From Chloroflexota bacterium (lineage in GTDB: Bacteria > Chloroflexota > Dehalococcoidia > Lucifugimonadales > Lucifugimonadaceae), in assembly GCA_018650845.1 (NCBI GenBank), contig JABIFF010000012.1:233455-297454 (forward strand): a DNA stretch of 64,000 nt, read 5' to 3'. The position numbers and the translations under genes were made by a program. The notes beneath the pieces were generated by a model. That model worked only from the letters and a program-made list of their open reading frames with translations. It ran no database searches and had not been told where the DNA came from. Below, in pieces: positions 18,511 to 27,028 of this stretch. Positions within the stretch are counted from its first letter, which is position 1; each line of letters begins with the position of its first letter.

Positions 18511-18720
18511 ATGCCAGAAGAACAGTCGCAAATTACAGAAGAACCAAAAGATCAGCAGTCGCGGCCTCAAAACGAAGCTTCATCGGAATCACCAGGGTCA
18601 AAAGAAGAATCAAAACCTGGTGAAGAGATTCAACTTAATTTGAAATTGTTCTCAATAGCCCTGGGATTCGTGTTGCTTCTCGCAGTTATCGGCGGAGCCA
18701 TCACAGAATTCGGTCCCTGA
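18511..18720 (+). CDS. small single-pass membrane protein
   Basis: A 69-residue open frame between the two CocE-type genes. About 42 hydrophilic, Glu/Gln/Ser/Pro-rich residues are followed by one hydrophobic helix (LFSIALGFVLLLAVIGGAI). No family recognised. There is no Shine-Dalgarno; TAGACT sits about 11 nt before ATG, as in a leaderless start. Sense of strand and spacing fit the neighbours, but the gene may be spurious. Confidence 0.55.
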   Translation: MPEEQSQITEEPKDQQSRPQNEASSESPGSKEESKPGEEIQLNLKLFSIALGFVLLLAVIGGAITEFGP

Positions 18721-18781
18721 TCGGCTTTCGAACCATTCCAGAAGTGACGCGCCACGCCTGAGCGAATAAACTCGCTCGGCA

Positions 18782-20749
18782 ATGACAACTCCCGCACAAA
18801 CTTCCTCCCAACCTCTATTCGGTGTCACCGCTCTTCGCGACGTGATGATCGAGATGCGTGACGGCATAAAGCTCGCCACCGATATATTCCTTCCGTCACA
18901 CGGCGATGGCCGAGTCGTAGACACCAGCGAGCAAGTGCCTGCGCTGCTCGTTCGAACTTCCTACGACAAGACCGCTCCCGAATGGGACGATGTGATTCCC
19001 TACTACGTGCGTCGGGGCTACGCATTCGTGGTGCAGGACTTGCGATCGCGATTCCGCAGCGAGGGCGATGGGCACTACTACCACACGGTAAATCCGTGGG
19101 AAGGCGACGACGGCTTCGACACTGTCGAGTGGCTCGCTGAACAGGACTGGTGCTCCGGCAAGATCGGCACGCTTGGTTCATCGCACCGGGCGATTACTCA
19201 AACCCAGTTAGCTCTTCGCAAGCCTCCTCACCTAGCGGCGATGTGGGTTGAAGCTGGGCCAACGAATATCTATCGACACGAAGCTCGCGAAGGCGGAGCC
19301 ATGTCGCTCCAGATGTTCGGTGCTGCTCATTTGCATGCGCTCGACAGCCATGAAGTCGGCGAAGATAAAGAAAAAGCGAAGATCATTTTAGATGCCATGC
19401 GTGACATGGGCGATTGGATTCAGCGATTCCCACTGAAGCCCGGCGAGACTGCATTAAGGGTCGCTCCCGATCTTGAGCAGACGGTTTTCGATTACTACTA
19501 CCGTGGCGAGTACGACGAGTGGTGGGATCAGGAATCGGCGAATCAGGAACCGCTTCTTCAGGCTGGCGAGCATGCCGATGTGCCAGTGACTGTTTCATGC
19601 GGTTGGTACGACAATTTCGTTGGCGCAACGGCGAACTATTTCACTGAGATGAATCATCAGAACGAGTCGCCTACAAGGCTTGTTCTGGGCGCCTGGTGAC
19701 ACGGTGGCACACGATCCACTGGTCAGTGGCATGGAGATACCGACACCGGAGTAGACAGTGTTTGGGGCAGCGAGATTTACAACCCTGAGAGGCTGAAATT
19801 TTTCGACCAGCACTTGAAAGGCATGGCGGCACCTGAGAACGACCCAGCCGTTCGAATTTATGTGATGGGGACTGGCGACGGAACGAAATCGCCAGAGGGT
19901 CACTTGAATCATGGCGGTTACTGGCGAGACGAGAACGAATGGCCGCTTGAACGCGCGCAATTCCAAACGCTGTATCTGCACGATGATGGTTCTCTCGATT
20001 CATTCGAAGCAATGGAAGATGAAAGTTCGATCACCTACACGTACGATCCTGAAAAACCGGTTCCAACTATCGGTGGGCAGTTGGTCGGTATGTTCAAGAT
20101 CAAGTCGCCTGAAGACGGCGGGCCTGCGCTAGACGACGTCCCTGATTTTCTCGATCAATGGACGCTCGCTCGGAATAATCTGACCGAGGTAATTGCAGCC
20201 GGCGGGTTCCATCAAAAAGAAGGTCCTGAATGGATCGGTGCTGAGGAGCCGTATCAGCGCCTGAAGGATCGTTCCGACGTTGTCGCCTTCGAGACTGATC
20301 CGCTTGAGGACGATATCGAGGTCACTGGCGAGGTGATGATCAAGCTGTGGGTTTCGTCGACTGCTGTCGATACTGATTTCACGGTGAAGCTGATCGATGT
20401 GTACCCGTTCAGTGACGACTATCCCGAGGGCTATGAACTTAATCTGACTGACACGATTTTGCGAGCTAGGTATCGCAATTCGTGGTCGGAGGAAGAGTTG
20501 ATGACTCCGGGAGAAGCGGTCGAGGTCACGATCACTCTGTGGCCGACTTCGAACGTATTTAAGAAGGGTCACCGAATTCGCTTGGATATTTCGAGTTCGA
20601 ACTTCCCTCGTTTTGATGTGAATCCGAATACCGGTGAGCCTGTCGGACGTCACACTCACATGCTGAAAGCCGACAATACGATTCATACCGGTGCCGATCA
20701 TCCGTCAAGGATTATTTTGCCGGTTATTCCGGCTGAGGACGAAGACTAG
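18782..20749 (+). CDS. CocE/NonD hydrolase interrupted by one in-frame TGA
   Basis: A single frame from ATG 18782 to the TAG at 20747-20749 covers a whole CocE/NonD hydrolase (655 codons), except for TGA at 19697-19699. Upstream: VVQDLRSRFRSEGDG and an elbow reading GSSHRAITQ, where the paralogue has GLSYPGFTQ. The TGA falls in LGAW-TGA-HGG; the paralogue reads VGPW-Ser-HQ, so TGA stands just before the catalytic His. The 350 codons after it are intact and conserved through ISSSNFPRFDVN. Either a nonsense mutation or error, or recoding as selenocysteine: a GGUC-loop hairpin follows (next entry). No Shine-Dalgarno at the start. Confidence 0.8.
19697..19729 (+). promoter_or_regulatory. TGA followed by SECIS-like hairpin (candidate)
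   Basis: Sixteen nt after the TGA (19697-19699) a perfect hairpin CCACT-GGTC-AGTGG spans 19716-19729; with a bulged C at 19730 it can extend by two A-U pairs. A GGUC apical loop is also what SelB reads in the E. coli fdhF element, and the loop begins 21 nt after TGA against about 18 in fdhF. Such a short hairpin may arise by chance. Confidence 0.4.
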
Positions 20750-20764
20750 TTCGCCCACCCCGCA

Positions 20765-20975
20765 AACATTCGACTTCCCGAGCGGAGTCAGCGGAGCCGA
20801 GGGATCTGGTGCGGGGTCGCGTAGCCCTAAAGCCCACTCCACCCCTCCACCGAAGTTCCCTCCACAGGGGTCGGGATGTCAGTGGACAGGCGTTCGAACG
20901 GTGAATGAAGCAAGACGATTTCACCCTCGCCCCAACCCTCTCCCATTGGGGGAGGGGGCTAGAACTATGACCGAG
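20765..20975. repeat. dispersed intergenic repeat, family D copy 2
   Basis: Same three-block layout as 15325-15535, again between convergent genes (CocE-type and ABC permease). The last block holds CTCTCCC-ATT-GGGGGAG followed by GGGGGCTAGAAC. Sequence between blocks is not conserved. Confidence 0.8.
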
Positions 20976-20990
20976 GCGAAGCGCCCGAAG

Positions 20991-21800
20991 CTAACTCCCT
21001 GTCGAACGGTAGTGCTTCACGCCGAATCGCCAAGTTTGAAGTGTTAGCGCCAAGAAGCCAAATCCGATTAATGGCGATAGGTATTGGAATGCTAATCCGG
21101 TTCCGAGAGCATCGGGCTTTCCAAGAATCGCAAGGGTTGGAAAGTACGAAATCGTCGACAGCGGAACTACGTAGATGAAGAAATTCTGAAACCACGATCG
21201 GTAGATCGTCACCGGGTAGCTGGTTACCGCAACTCCGCCATAAGTTAGCGAATTCATCACTTCGAGTGATTCGGTCGACCAAAACGCAATCGTAGCCTGA
21301 ATCACAATTAATCCAGCGAACAATGCTGCACCGCCGAACACGGCGAATATCACCAACCCGACCTTCAGTGCAGTCCAGTCAATTTCCATAGCATTTGCGG
21401 CCCAGATAAGAATCGCAAAGCCCTGCAAAAATCTTCCGACTCTACGCAACGTCAGCTCTTGCCCAGCCAGTTGCAACACCGTTGATCTAGGGCGGATCAG
21501 CAGTCGGTCGAAATCGCCCGCTTTCACCATCGTGCCAAACGCATCGAATCCACGAGTGGCAGCATCGGAAATCGAGAACGCTATATTCACGAGCCCGTAC
21601 ATAAACGCTACTTCAGGGAGATCCCAACCCTTTAGAGATCCGAACCTGTCAAAGAGAACTAGCACCGTGACGAATTCGATGACTGTTACTAAGAAGTGAG
21701 CCGCCGTGAGCATCACAAACGAGAGTCGATACTGCAGCTGGCTTCGTACGGAAATCTCCAGAAATCGGAAGTAGACGTACAGATTGTTGAAGATGTTCAT
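20991..21800 (-). CDS. ABC-2 type exporter permease (ABC2_membrane_6-like)
   Basis: Six-helix permease of 269 residues. I start at ATG 21800 because it overlaps the upstream stop (ATGA); 15 more codons upstream are unlikely. A typical segment is the motif around MVKAGDFDRLLIRPRS between helices two and three, which is shared with the partner permease (IRSGGVSYELLRPMD). Together with the next two genes it forms a heterodimeric exporter with one ATPase, of a kind often annotated as drug or lipid export; cargo unknown. Confidence 0.87.
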   Translation of the reverse strand: MNIFNNLYVYFRFLEISVRSQLQYRLSFVMLTAAHFLVTVIEFVTVLVLFDRFGSLKGWDLPEVAFMYGLVNIAFSISDAATRGFDAFGTMVKAGDFDRLLIRPRSTVLQLAGQELTLRRVGRFLQGFAILIWAANAMEIDWTALKVGLVIFAVFGGAALFAGLIVIQATIAFWSTESLEVMNSLTYGGVAVTSYPVTIYRSWFQNFFIYVVPLSTISYFPTLAILGKPDALGTGLAFQYLSPLIGFGFLALTLQTWRFGVKHYRSTGS

Positions 21801-22588
21801 CCGCCCTGCACCGTCATCCTTCGCAAACCACGATTCAGCATCCACCTGCCCAGCAGGATAAACGCGAATGACCAGATGATTTGATGGGCAAATAGGAAGC
21901 CTAAATCTGATGCTGGTAGATGACCTAGATACAGCCTGTACGGCGTATCAACGAGTCCACTAAACGGAAGAATCCGAATGATCGTTTGGATCCAGTCAGG
22001 GAAGAACGGAATTGGCACGATCATCCCTGAAAACATCATCACGATTGCCGGTGCGAAACTAGCGATACCGTCTCCCGAAACCGTCCACATCATCGAGATG
22101 CTGATGAAATTCGTGATTGCGCAGCTGAGAATGATGGCACCAATCATTGTTACGACGAATGCCATAGCGGCGGCTGGTGATTCAGGAGCCGTGAGATCGA
22201 AAAACAATGCTGTTATGAGCAGTAACGGAAAAGCACGCAGAGCGACTGGTGCCGTTCTAAGAGCAACAGCTCGGCTGAACCAAGCCGTGTAGAGATCCAT
22301 TGGTCGAAGGAGTTCATACGAAACACCGCCTGAACGAATGAGCGCTTGTAAATCTCTATCTACGTTCCACGGCAGCATCATGATGAAGGCCTGTCCAAGC
22401 CAGATGTATGTCACCACCTCGGGATACGACATCGGTTGAGGCAACGAACTCGATTCGAAAAAAGCCTCGAATATCAGAACAAATATCAGGCCGAAAAAGA
22501 CCTGCGTAGTGAAGCCGGCTATTGCCGCCGACCTGTACTGAAGCAAGGTGCGAAACCGGGCGCTGATTAGTGCACGATAACCGCTCAA
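21797..22588 (-). CDS. ABC-2 type exporter permease, partner subunit
   Basis: A 263-residue, six-helix permease. N-terminal FRTLLQYRSAAIAGFTTQVFFGL and the loop IRSGGVSYELLRPMD match the family. It overlaps the ATPase gene upstream by 4 nt and the other permease downstream by 4 nt, so all three are translationally coupled and should make equal amounts. Confidence 0.88.
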   Translation of the reverse strand: MSGYRALISARFRTLLQYRSAAIAGFTTQVFFGLIFVLIFEAFFESSSLPQPMSYPEVVTYIWLGQAFIMMLPWNVDRDLQALIRSGGVSYELLRPMDLYTAWFSRAVALRTAPVALRAFPLLLITALFFDLTAPESPAAAMAFVVTMIGAIILSCAITNFISISMMWTVSGDGIASFAPAIVMMFSGMIVPIPFFPDWIQTIIRILPFSGLVDTPYRLYLGHLPASDLGFLFAHQIIWSFAFILLGRWMLNRGLRRMTVQGG

Positions 22589-23577
22589 AGCTTGTTCTCC
22601 GTGTATAGCCGAGCGATGGTTTCTTCTATCGGAGGATTCTCGACGAATAGGTCGCGAACAGGGTGCAGAGCACTTACTTGAGCTATCAGTTCTGAAGCAG
22701 ATATTTGATTCGGATTAAAGCTCAAGCGAGCACGGTGGCCATCGTTCTCGAGAACCGCTGCCTGAATTCCTTCAAGTTGACTGATCTCAGTTTCAAAGTC
22801 GACGATTAGGAGTCGTTCTGGCGATATCTGATTCCGCAGTGCTGATAGTGGGCCATCGGAAAGAATCTGGCCTTTTCCGATCACCATTACGCGCTTACAA
22901 AGCGCTTCGATATCGTCCATATCGTGGGTAGTCAGGATCACGCTCAGCCCGCGTTCTTTGTTGATCTCTCGAATGAACTCTCGGAATATCAGCTTCGATA
23001 CCGAATCAAGCCCAACGGTTGGTTCATCGAGAAACAGAATCGAGGGGCGATGTAACAGTGCAGCAACCAGATCACATCGCATGCGTTGCCCGAGTGAAAG
23101 CAACCGAACGGGAACGTTAAGTAGATCGCCAATCTCGAGGCGCTCCACCAGTTCATCTTTAGTTTTCAGATACTCAGTGGTGTCGACTCGATATATGTCT
23201 CGCAGCAAATCGAAAGATTCGATTACTGGCAGGTCCCACCACATCTGCGTACGTTGTCCGAACACGACTCCGATTTGGCTGACGTGGGCTACGCGATCTT
23301 CCCACGGAACTCGACCATCGATTTCGCAGCGACCAGAGTCGGGATTCAAAATGCCAGAGATGATTTTGATGGTTGTCGACTTACCTGCGCCATTCGGCCC
23401 GATGTAGCCGACAAGTTCACCCTCATCTATCGAAAAGGAAATGTTGTCGAGCGCGTCCACCTGCCGATAGCTTCTTTTAGCTATCCCTGTGAATGCCCCC
23501 CAAAGCCCGGGTCGGCGAATGGGTACCTGGTAGGTCTTAGCAAGATTCTCAACAACAATCTGGGGCACTGGTTCCAC
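22585..23577 (-). CDS. ABC exporter ATP-binding subunit
   Basis: Drives the two permeases downstream. The 330 residues show Walker A GPNGAGKSTT, a Q-loop region VFGQRTQMWW, a signature LSLGQRMRCDL (LSLGQ in place of LSGGQ, usual in this subfamily), Walker B ILFLDEPTVGLD and the H-loop TTHDMDD. A C-terminal extension of about 90 residues resembles that of exporter ATPases. Start GTG 23577 after AGGTG. Confidence 0.92.
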   Translation of the reverse strand: MEPVPQIVVENLAKTYQVPIRRPGLWGAFTGIAKRSYRQVDALDNISFSIDEGELVGYIGPNGAGKSTTIKIISGILNPDSGRCEIDGRVPWEDRVAHVSQIGVVFGQRTQMWWDLPVIESFDLLRDIYRVDTTEYLKTKDELVERLEIGDLLNVPVRLLSLGQRMRCDLVAALLHRPSILFLDEPTVGLDSVSKLIFREFIREINKERGLSVILTTHDMDDIEALCKRVMVIGKGQILSDGPLSALRNQISPERLLIVDFETEISQLEGIQAAVLENDGHRARLSFNPNQISASELIAQVSALHPVRDLFVENPPIEETIARLYTENKL

Positions 23578-23909
23578 CTAAATTTACTGAGCATTGCAGG
23601 GTGATTTCAAAACCGCACGCGCGACAGACCGCCCAAAACAAACGGGTGGTCATGGATTCATATGTCGAACGAGCCGTTGAAATGAGAAGCAGTCAGTTGC
23701 ACCAATTCTCAAGCCAATGGCAAGGCATCATACATGATTTACGAATCACGGCTACTGACACATTTTGACCATGCGAACGACCGTACCAATTCAAACGCGA
23801 GCAGGCGACTGAATTGCTCCAGTCGCCCGTATCCGATCTCTGCTCTTACGGCTTCATTCAGTTCAGGCAACCCAGAGATCGGCACTCAACAATTTGAACT
23901 ACTCTCGAA
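23578..23909. other. gene-free gap
   Basis: Between the EF-G-like stop and the ABC ATPase start, both minus strand. The one structure seen is GCGACTG (23805-23811) with CAGTCGC (23820-23826), a 7-bp hairpin without a U-tract. No convincing open frame; the ABC promoter should lie in the right-hand... or left-hand part upstream of 23577, but I see no clear boxes. Confidence 0.5.
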
Positions 23910-25865
23910 TTATTCCTCTTCGCCCGATTGGCGGGAAGCGATAACTCGCTGAGCATCCTGTGGAGGAACCGGCTCGTAGTGATCCATCACCGCCGTGAAG
24001 TCGCCTTGAGCGTGGGTAAGCGACCTAAGATCAGCTGCGTAACGCTGCATCATCGACGCAGGTGCTTCCGCAGTGATCACGGTCAACCCGTTGCCTTTTG
24101 GCTCCATTCCCTCGATGCGAGCACGACGGGTGTTCAGATCGCCCATTACATCGCCAGCGCTTGCGTCTGGTGCAAGAATTTTCAGCTTCAACACGGGTTC
24201 AAGAAGAGTAGGTCGAGCGTCTCGAACCGCCTGTCGGAATCCCATGCTGCCAGCGATTTCGAACGCCATTCCTGAAGAATCGACTGAATGAGACGAACCA
24301 TCAGTGAGCATCACTGAGACGTCGACCACCGGATAGCCGGCCACCACTCCACCAACGGCAGCGTTACGAACGCCCTTTTCAACCGCCGGGATGTAGTCCT
24401 TCGGCACATTGCCGCCGACTACTTTGGATCCGAAGGTAATTCCCTTGCCAGTTTCACCCGGTGAAATCTCAAGCACAACGTGACCATACTGACCTCGTCC
24501 ACCAGACTGTTTTCGGTGCTTGTACGAGATCGAGGTTTGACCACCGATGGTCTCTCTATAAGGAATACTCGGTAGTTTGGTATCAAGGTTCACGTCGAAT
24601 TTCCTAGCGATACGTTCAATTGCCAGATCGACGTGAATATCGCCTAGGCCGTGGAGCACCGTTTCCGATGTATCGGCATTTCTTTCGAGTTCGAGAGTTG
24701 GGTCTTCCTCTGTCATTCGAACCAGCGATTCGGCCATTTTGTCGAGATCAGACTGAGCCCGAGGGGTAACGGCTAGTGCGAATACCGGAGTTGGCAGATC
24801 TACGCCGCCAAGTTTTATTTCACTGTCCTTGTCACAGAGCGTGTCGAACGTCTGAGTGTGATTAAGTCGAGATATAACTCCAATATCGCCACGAACAACA
24901 GAATCGACGCCGGCGGTTTCCTTGCCAGTAGCACGGTAAACCTGCCCTACCCGCTCCGATTCGCCCTTGTTGGCGTTCCACAGCGGTGCATTTGATTTCA
25001 CCGTTGCGCCGTATACCCGGAAGTATGAAAGCTTGCCAACAAACGGATCGGCAGAAGTCTTGAAGATGAGATTTGCTTGAACACCCTCTGGAATTTCAGG
25101 TTGTTCAACATCGTTCGGAGATGGCAGCAAATCGACTATTGCGTCGAGGATTTCGCTCACACCGACATTGTTGGCTGCTGATGCTGCGAATATCGGCACA
25201 ATGTCACGACTCAGAATTCCTGCCTTTAGACCGGAATTGATCTCGTCGGCTGAGAGTTTCTCACCATCGAGATATTTCATCATTAGTTCGTCGTCAGCTT
25301 CGGCAATAGCTTCGATCACCGATTCTGCGAGTTCGCCACTGGTAACTGCACCGAACGATTCAGCGTCGCCATCGACGCTTTGAACAGGCACACATTGCCT
25401 GCCCCACGCTTCTGCTAATTCGGTACAGGTCTGTTCAAAAGAGGAGTTTTCTCGATCAAGCTTGTTCACGACGATAACCGTCGGAATTCCCAGATCCTGA
25501 GTGTAGTTCCACGCCTGTTGCGCACCAACTTCAACTCCGGACGCCCCTGAAACCACAAGAATCACTGCATCAGCAACTCTTACCGCCGAAATCATGTCAC
25601 CACGGAAATCGGGATAGCCGGGAGTATCGAGAAGATTTATGCGGTGACTTTTCCAGTCACTCGGCAGCACGGCAAGCTGAATGCTTGATCCTCGTCGCTG
25701 CTCTTCTGGTTCGTAATCAGAGAGGCTGGTCTTGTCATCGACCTTGCCCTGCCGGGTAGTTCCACCGGCTGTAAAAAAAAGGGCATCAACGAGTGAGGTT
25801 TTACCTGCACCGTTATGCCCTACAAGCGCAACGTTACGTATTTGACTCGTGTTCAGATCAGCCAT
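23910..25865 (-). CDS. elongation factor G-like translational GTPase
   Basis: A 651-residue EF-G relative, shorter than canonical EF-G (about 690-700). G1 reads GHNGAGKTSL where EF-G has AHIDAGKT, with DTPGYPDF (G3) and NKLDRE (G4); domains II-V follow, including YRETI and the SGGRGQYGHV loop near domain IV. Variants with this G1 form a separate family of uncertain role (possibly a second EF-G used in recycling or stress). ATG 25865 has GGAG 9 nt upstream. It is alone between a repeat array and the ABC operon. Confidence 0.88.
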   Translation of the reverse strand: MADLNTSQIRNVALVGHNGAGKTSLVDALFFTAGGTTRQGKVDDKTSLSDYEPEEQRRGSSIQLAVLPSDWKSHRINLLDTPGYPDFRGDMISAVRVADAVILVVSGASGVEVGAQQAWNYTQDLGIPTVIVVNKLDRENSSFEQTCTELAEAWGRQCVPVQSVDGDAESFGAVTSGELAESVIEAIAEADDELMMKYLDGEKLSADEINSGLKAGILSRDIVPIFAASAANNVGVSEILDAIVDLLPSPNDVEQPEIPEGVQANLIFKTSADPFVGKLSYFRVYGATVKSNAPLWNANKGESERVGQVYRATGKETAGVDSVVRGDIGVISRLNHTQTFDTLCDKDSEIKLGGVDLPTPVFALAVTPRAQSDLDKMAESLVRMTEEDPTLELERNADTSETVLHGLGDIHVDLAIERIARKFDVNLDTKLPSIPYRETIGGQTSISYKHRKQSGGRGQYGHVVLEISPGETGKGITFGSKVVGGNVPKDYIPAVEKGVRNAAVGGVVAGYPVVDVSVMLTDGSSHSVDSSGMAFEIAGSMGFRQAVRDARPTLLEPVLKLKILAPDASAGDVMGDLNTRRARIEGMEPKGNGLTVITAEAPASMMQRYAADLRSLTHAQGDFTAVMDHYEPVPPQDAQRVIASRQSGEEE

Positions 25866-26071
25866 GCCGCGTCTCTCCGTAGATCCGAGGCGACTTGGAC
25901 GATTACTGCCCCGGTTTTAATGGGTCGAGTTCGCTATGACTGGGATATTAGCAGGAGTTACGAAGTTTAGTAAAAGTTTGATCTGAGGAGCGTGTGAGGT
26001 AGAGACGTTTAGTTTGTCTGAAAGGACGATTTTCCTGTGCTCGGAAACACCGCGTCCAATCAACGAGAGTG
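25866..26071. other. gene-free leader/upstream region of the EF-G-like gene
   Basis: No credible gene. It must hold the minus-strand promoter of the EF-G-like gene; the open frames seen across it are driven by the repeats that start at about 26072. Confidence 0.4.
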
Positions 26072-26121
26072 CACAGATACTTCGTACTGCGTCGAGATCC
26101 TGAATCGAGTTCAGGATGACG
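26072..26121. repeat. hairpin repeat A, copy 1
   Basis: Shares CAGATACTTCGTACTGC and the following GAGATCCTGAAT block with 26616-26664. Contains ATCCTGAA (26097-26104) and TTCAGGAT (26110-26117), an 8-bp hairpin. First part of the composite unit that is repeated at 26.6-27.0 kb. Confidence 0.8.
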
Positions 26122-26140
26122 TGATCGGAAGGGGGGTAAC

Positions 26141-26218
26141 GGTTCTCCCTCCTTCGGGAGGGAGTTAGAGGGAGGGTAGATTGCCGCGTCGACCAAGTCA
26201 TCCGATGACGCCCGGAGC
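26141..26218. repeat. two-hairpin repeat B, copy 1
   Basis: Hairpin one is CTCCCTCC-TTCG-GGAGGGAG (26145-26164); hairpin two is GTCAT-CCG-ATGAC (26197-26209), followed by the constant GCCCGGAGC. Between them lies TTAGAGGGAGGGTAGATTGC. Confidence 0.8.
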
Positions 26219-26223
26219 CTAAC

Positions 26224-26299
26224 GGTTCTCCCCCGTCACGGGGGAGCTAGAGGGGGAGATTGCAGCGGCGACCAAGTCACGCTAGTGACGCCCGGAGCC
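26224..26299. repeat. two-hairpin repeat B, copy 2
   Basis: Hairpin one CTCCCCCG-TCA-CGGGGGAG (26228-26246); hairpin two GTCAC-GCTA-GTGAC (26276-26289), then GCCCGGAGC. Both stems differ from copy 1 at paired positions yet stay fully paired. Confidence 0.8.
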
Positions 26300-26310
26300 A
26301 TAACGCAAGC

Positions 26311-26363
26311 AAAAAAACGGGGTCGGCAATGACAAGGAGATAATCATGTCAGAGCCGACCCCA
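26311..26363 (-). terminator. terminator-like hairpin at end of structured element, copy 1
   Basis: GCCGACCCC (26354-26362) pairs with GGGGTCGGC (26319-26327), with an inner TGACA/TGTCA helix, and the minus strand then reads GTTTTTTT. The same palindrome encloses the plus-strand Shine-Dalgarno and ATG of the microORF. Confidence 0.65.
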
Positions 26364-26459
26364 TTTGACGGTGAGGAGACCGTTCGGCCCGAAGGCCTAG
26401 ATATCGTCTACTCGACGCTAGTTCACCACCACCACAGGGCGCTTACGCCGAGTAACTGA
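26346..26459 (+). CDS. candidate 37-residue microprotein with four-His run
   Basis: ATG 26346 is preceded by AAGGAG with 6-nt spacing, better than most genes in this window. The peptide is acidic at first (MSEPTPFDGEETVRPEG), then LDIVYSTL, a run of four His, and RALTPSN. The Shine-Dalgarno lies in the loop, and the ATG in the stem, of the hairpin above. The second copy of the element has lost this frame (one-base insertion, TAA, and TTG in place of ATG), which argues against a conserved protein. Function unknown. Confidence 0.3.
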   Translation: MSEPTPFDGEETVRPEGLDIVYSTLVHHHHRALTPSN

Positions 26460-26615
26460 ACCGCCTCGTTTCCGTCTGATATCTATAAGACCATGCTCAT
26501 GTGAGGCTGAAATTAGACCTTTGTAGGAACTGTGTGAGATTTCAAATCTGGTGAGCGTTATAGCTCCTGGCGATCTTCTTAAGTGGTGATTTCGAGGAAA
26601 CTGTCTACGGGGTGT

Positions 26616-26664
26616 ACAGATACTTCGTACTGCACCGAGATCCTGAATCCAGTTCAGGATGACG
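26616..26664. repeat. hairpin repeat A, copy 2
   Basis: Matches 26072-26121; hairpin ATCCTGAA (26640-26647) with TTCAGGAT (26653-26660). Confidence 0.8.
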
Positions 26665-26692
26665 GTTTTGGTAGTGGTTGGCCGAATCAGTC

Positions 26693-26763
26693 CTCCCCCG
26701 TCACGGGGGAGCTAGAGGGGGAGACTGCAGCGAGATCCCAAGTCGTTCGACGACGCCCGGAGC
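26693..26763. repeat. two-hairpin repeat B, copy 3
   Basis: Hairpin one CTCCCCCG-TCA-CGGGGGAG (26693-26711), hairpin two GTCGT-TCG-ACGAC (26742-26754), then GCCCGGAGC. Confidence 0.8.
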
Positions 26764-26796
26764 TATAACGAAACGACGAGCGCGACTAACGACTTA

Positions 26797-26853
26797 AATA
26801 AAAACGGGGTCGGAAGTGACAGTGAGATAAAACTTGCCACAACCGACCCCGTT
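26797..26853 (-). terminator. terminator-like hairpin at end of structured element, copy 2
   Basis: CCGACCCCGTT (26843-26853) pairs with AACGGGGTCGG (26803-26813) over 11 bp, followed on the minus strand by TTATTT. Confidence 0.65.
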
Positions 26854-27028
26854 TTACGGATGAGGAGACCGTTCGGCCCGAAGGCCAATAAATCGTCTAC
26901 TCGACGTTAGCCCATCCACCACCACCAGGCATTTACGCCGAGCAATTGAACTGTTCCGTTTCCGTGTAATAACTATGAAAGCATGTGATTGTGAGTCTCG
27001 AATAAAACCTTTGTAGGAACTGTGTGAG
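26797..27028 (-). ncRNA. candidate structured RNA, copy 2 of a duplicated element
   Basis: Partner of 26311-26538, with the same blocks in the same order. The terminal stem is longer here (AACGGGGTCGG with CCGACCCCGTT), the inner helix GTGGCA/TGTCAC uses a G-U pair, and the minus strand ends GTTTTTATTT. A 71-residue minus frame from TTG 27069 crosses it (begins MRTYLILERVKKVF), and shares HSSYKG and RRK with the frame of copy 1, but that copy has no start codon. Confidence 0.5.

Larger units (their letters stand above)
26311..26538 (-). ncRNA. candidate structured RNA, copy 1 of a duplicated element
   Basis: About 228 nt repeated at 26797-27028. Conserved blocks on the minus strand: CTCACACAGTTCCTACAAAG at the 5' end, ACGGAAACG, CTCGGCGTAA, GGTGGTGGTG, CGTCGAGTAGACGAT, GGCCTTCGGGCC (UUCG-loop hairpin) and GAACGGTCTCCTCA. 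It ends in GGGGTCGGC/GCCGACCCC and a run of seven T, a Rho-independent terminator. The GGCG-TAAG-CGCC hairpin becomes GGCG-TAAA-TGCC in copy 2, still paired. Minus-strand ORFs lack a start in this copy. A plus-strand microORF overlaps (separate entry), so strand is not settled. Confidence 0.5.

Noticed and set aside
18782..19699. Calling the first half a complete short hydrolase
   Set aside because: It would lack the catalytic His and the C-terminal domain, which continue in the same frame after the TGA.
25917..26201. Minus-strand frames of 94 and 82 residues
   Set aside because: Both are built from repeats A and B; no start signal.
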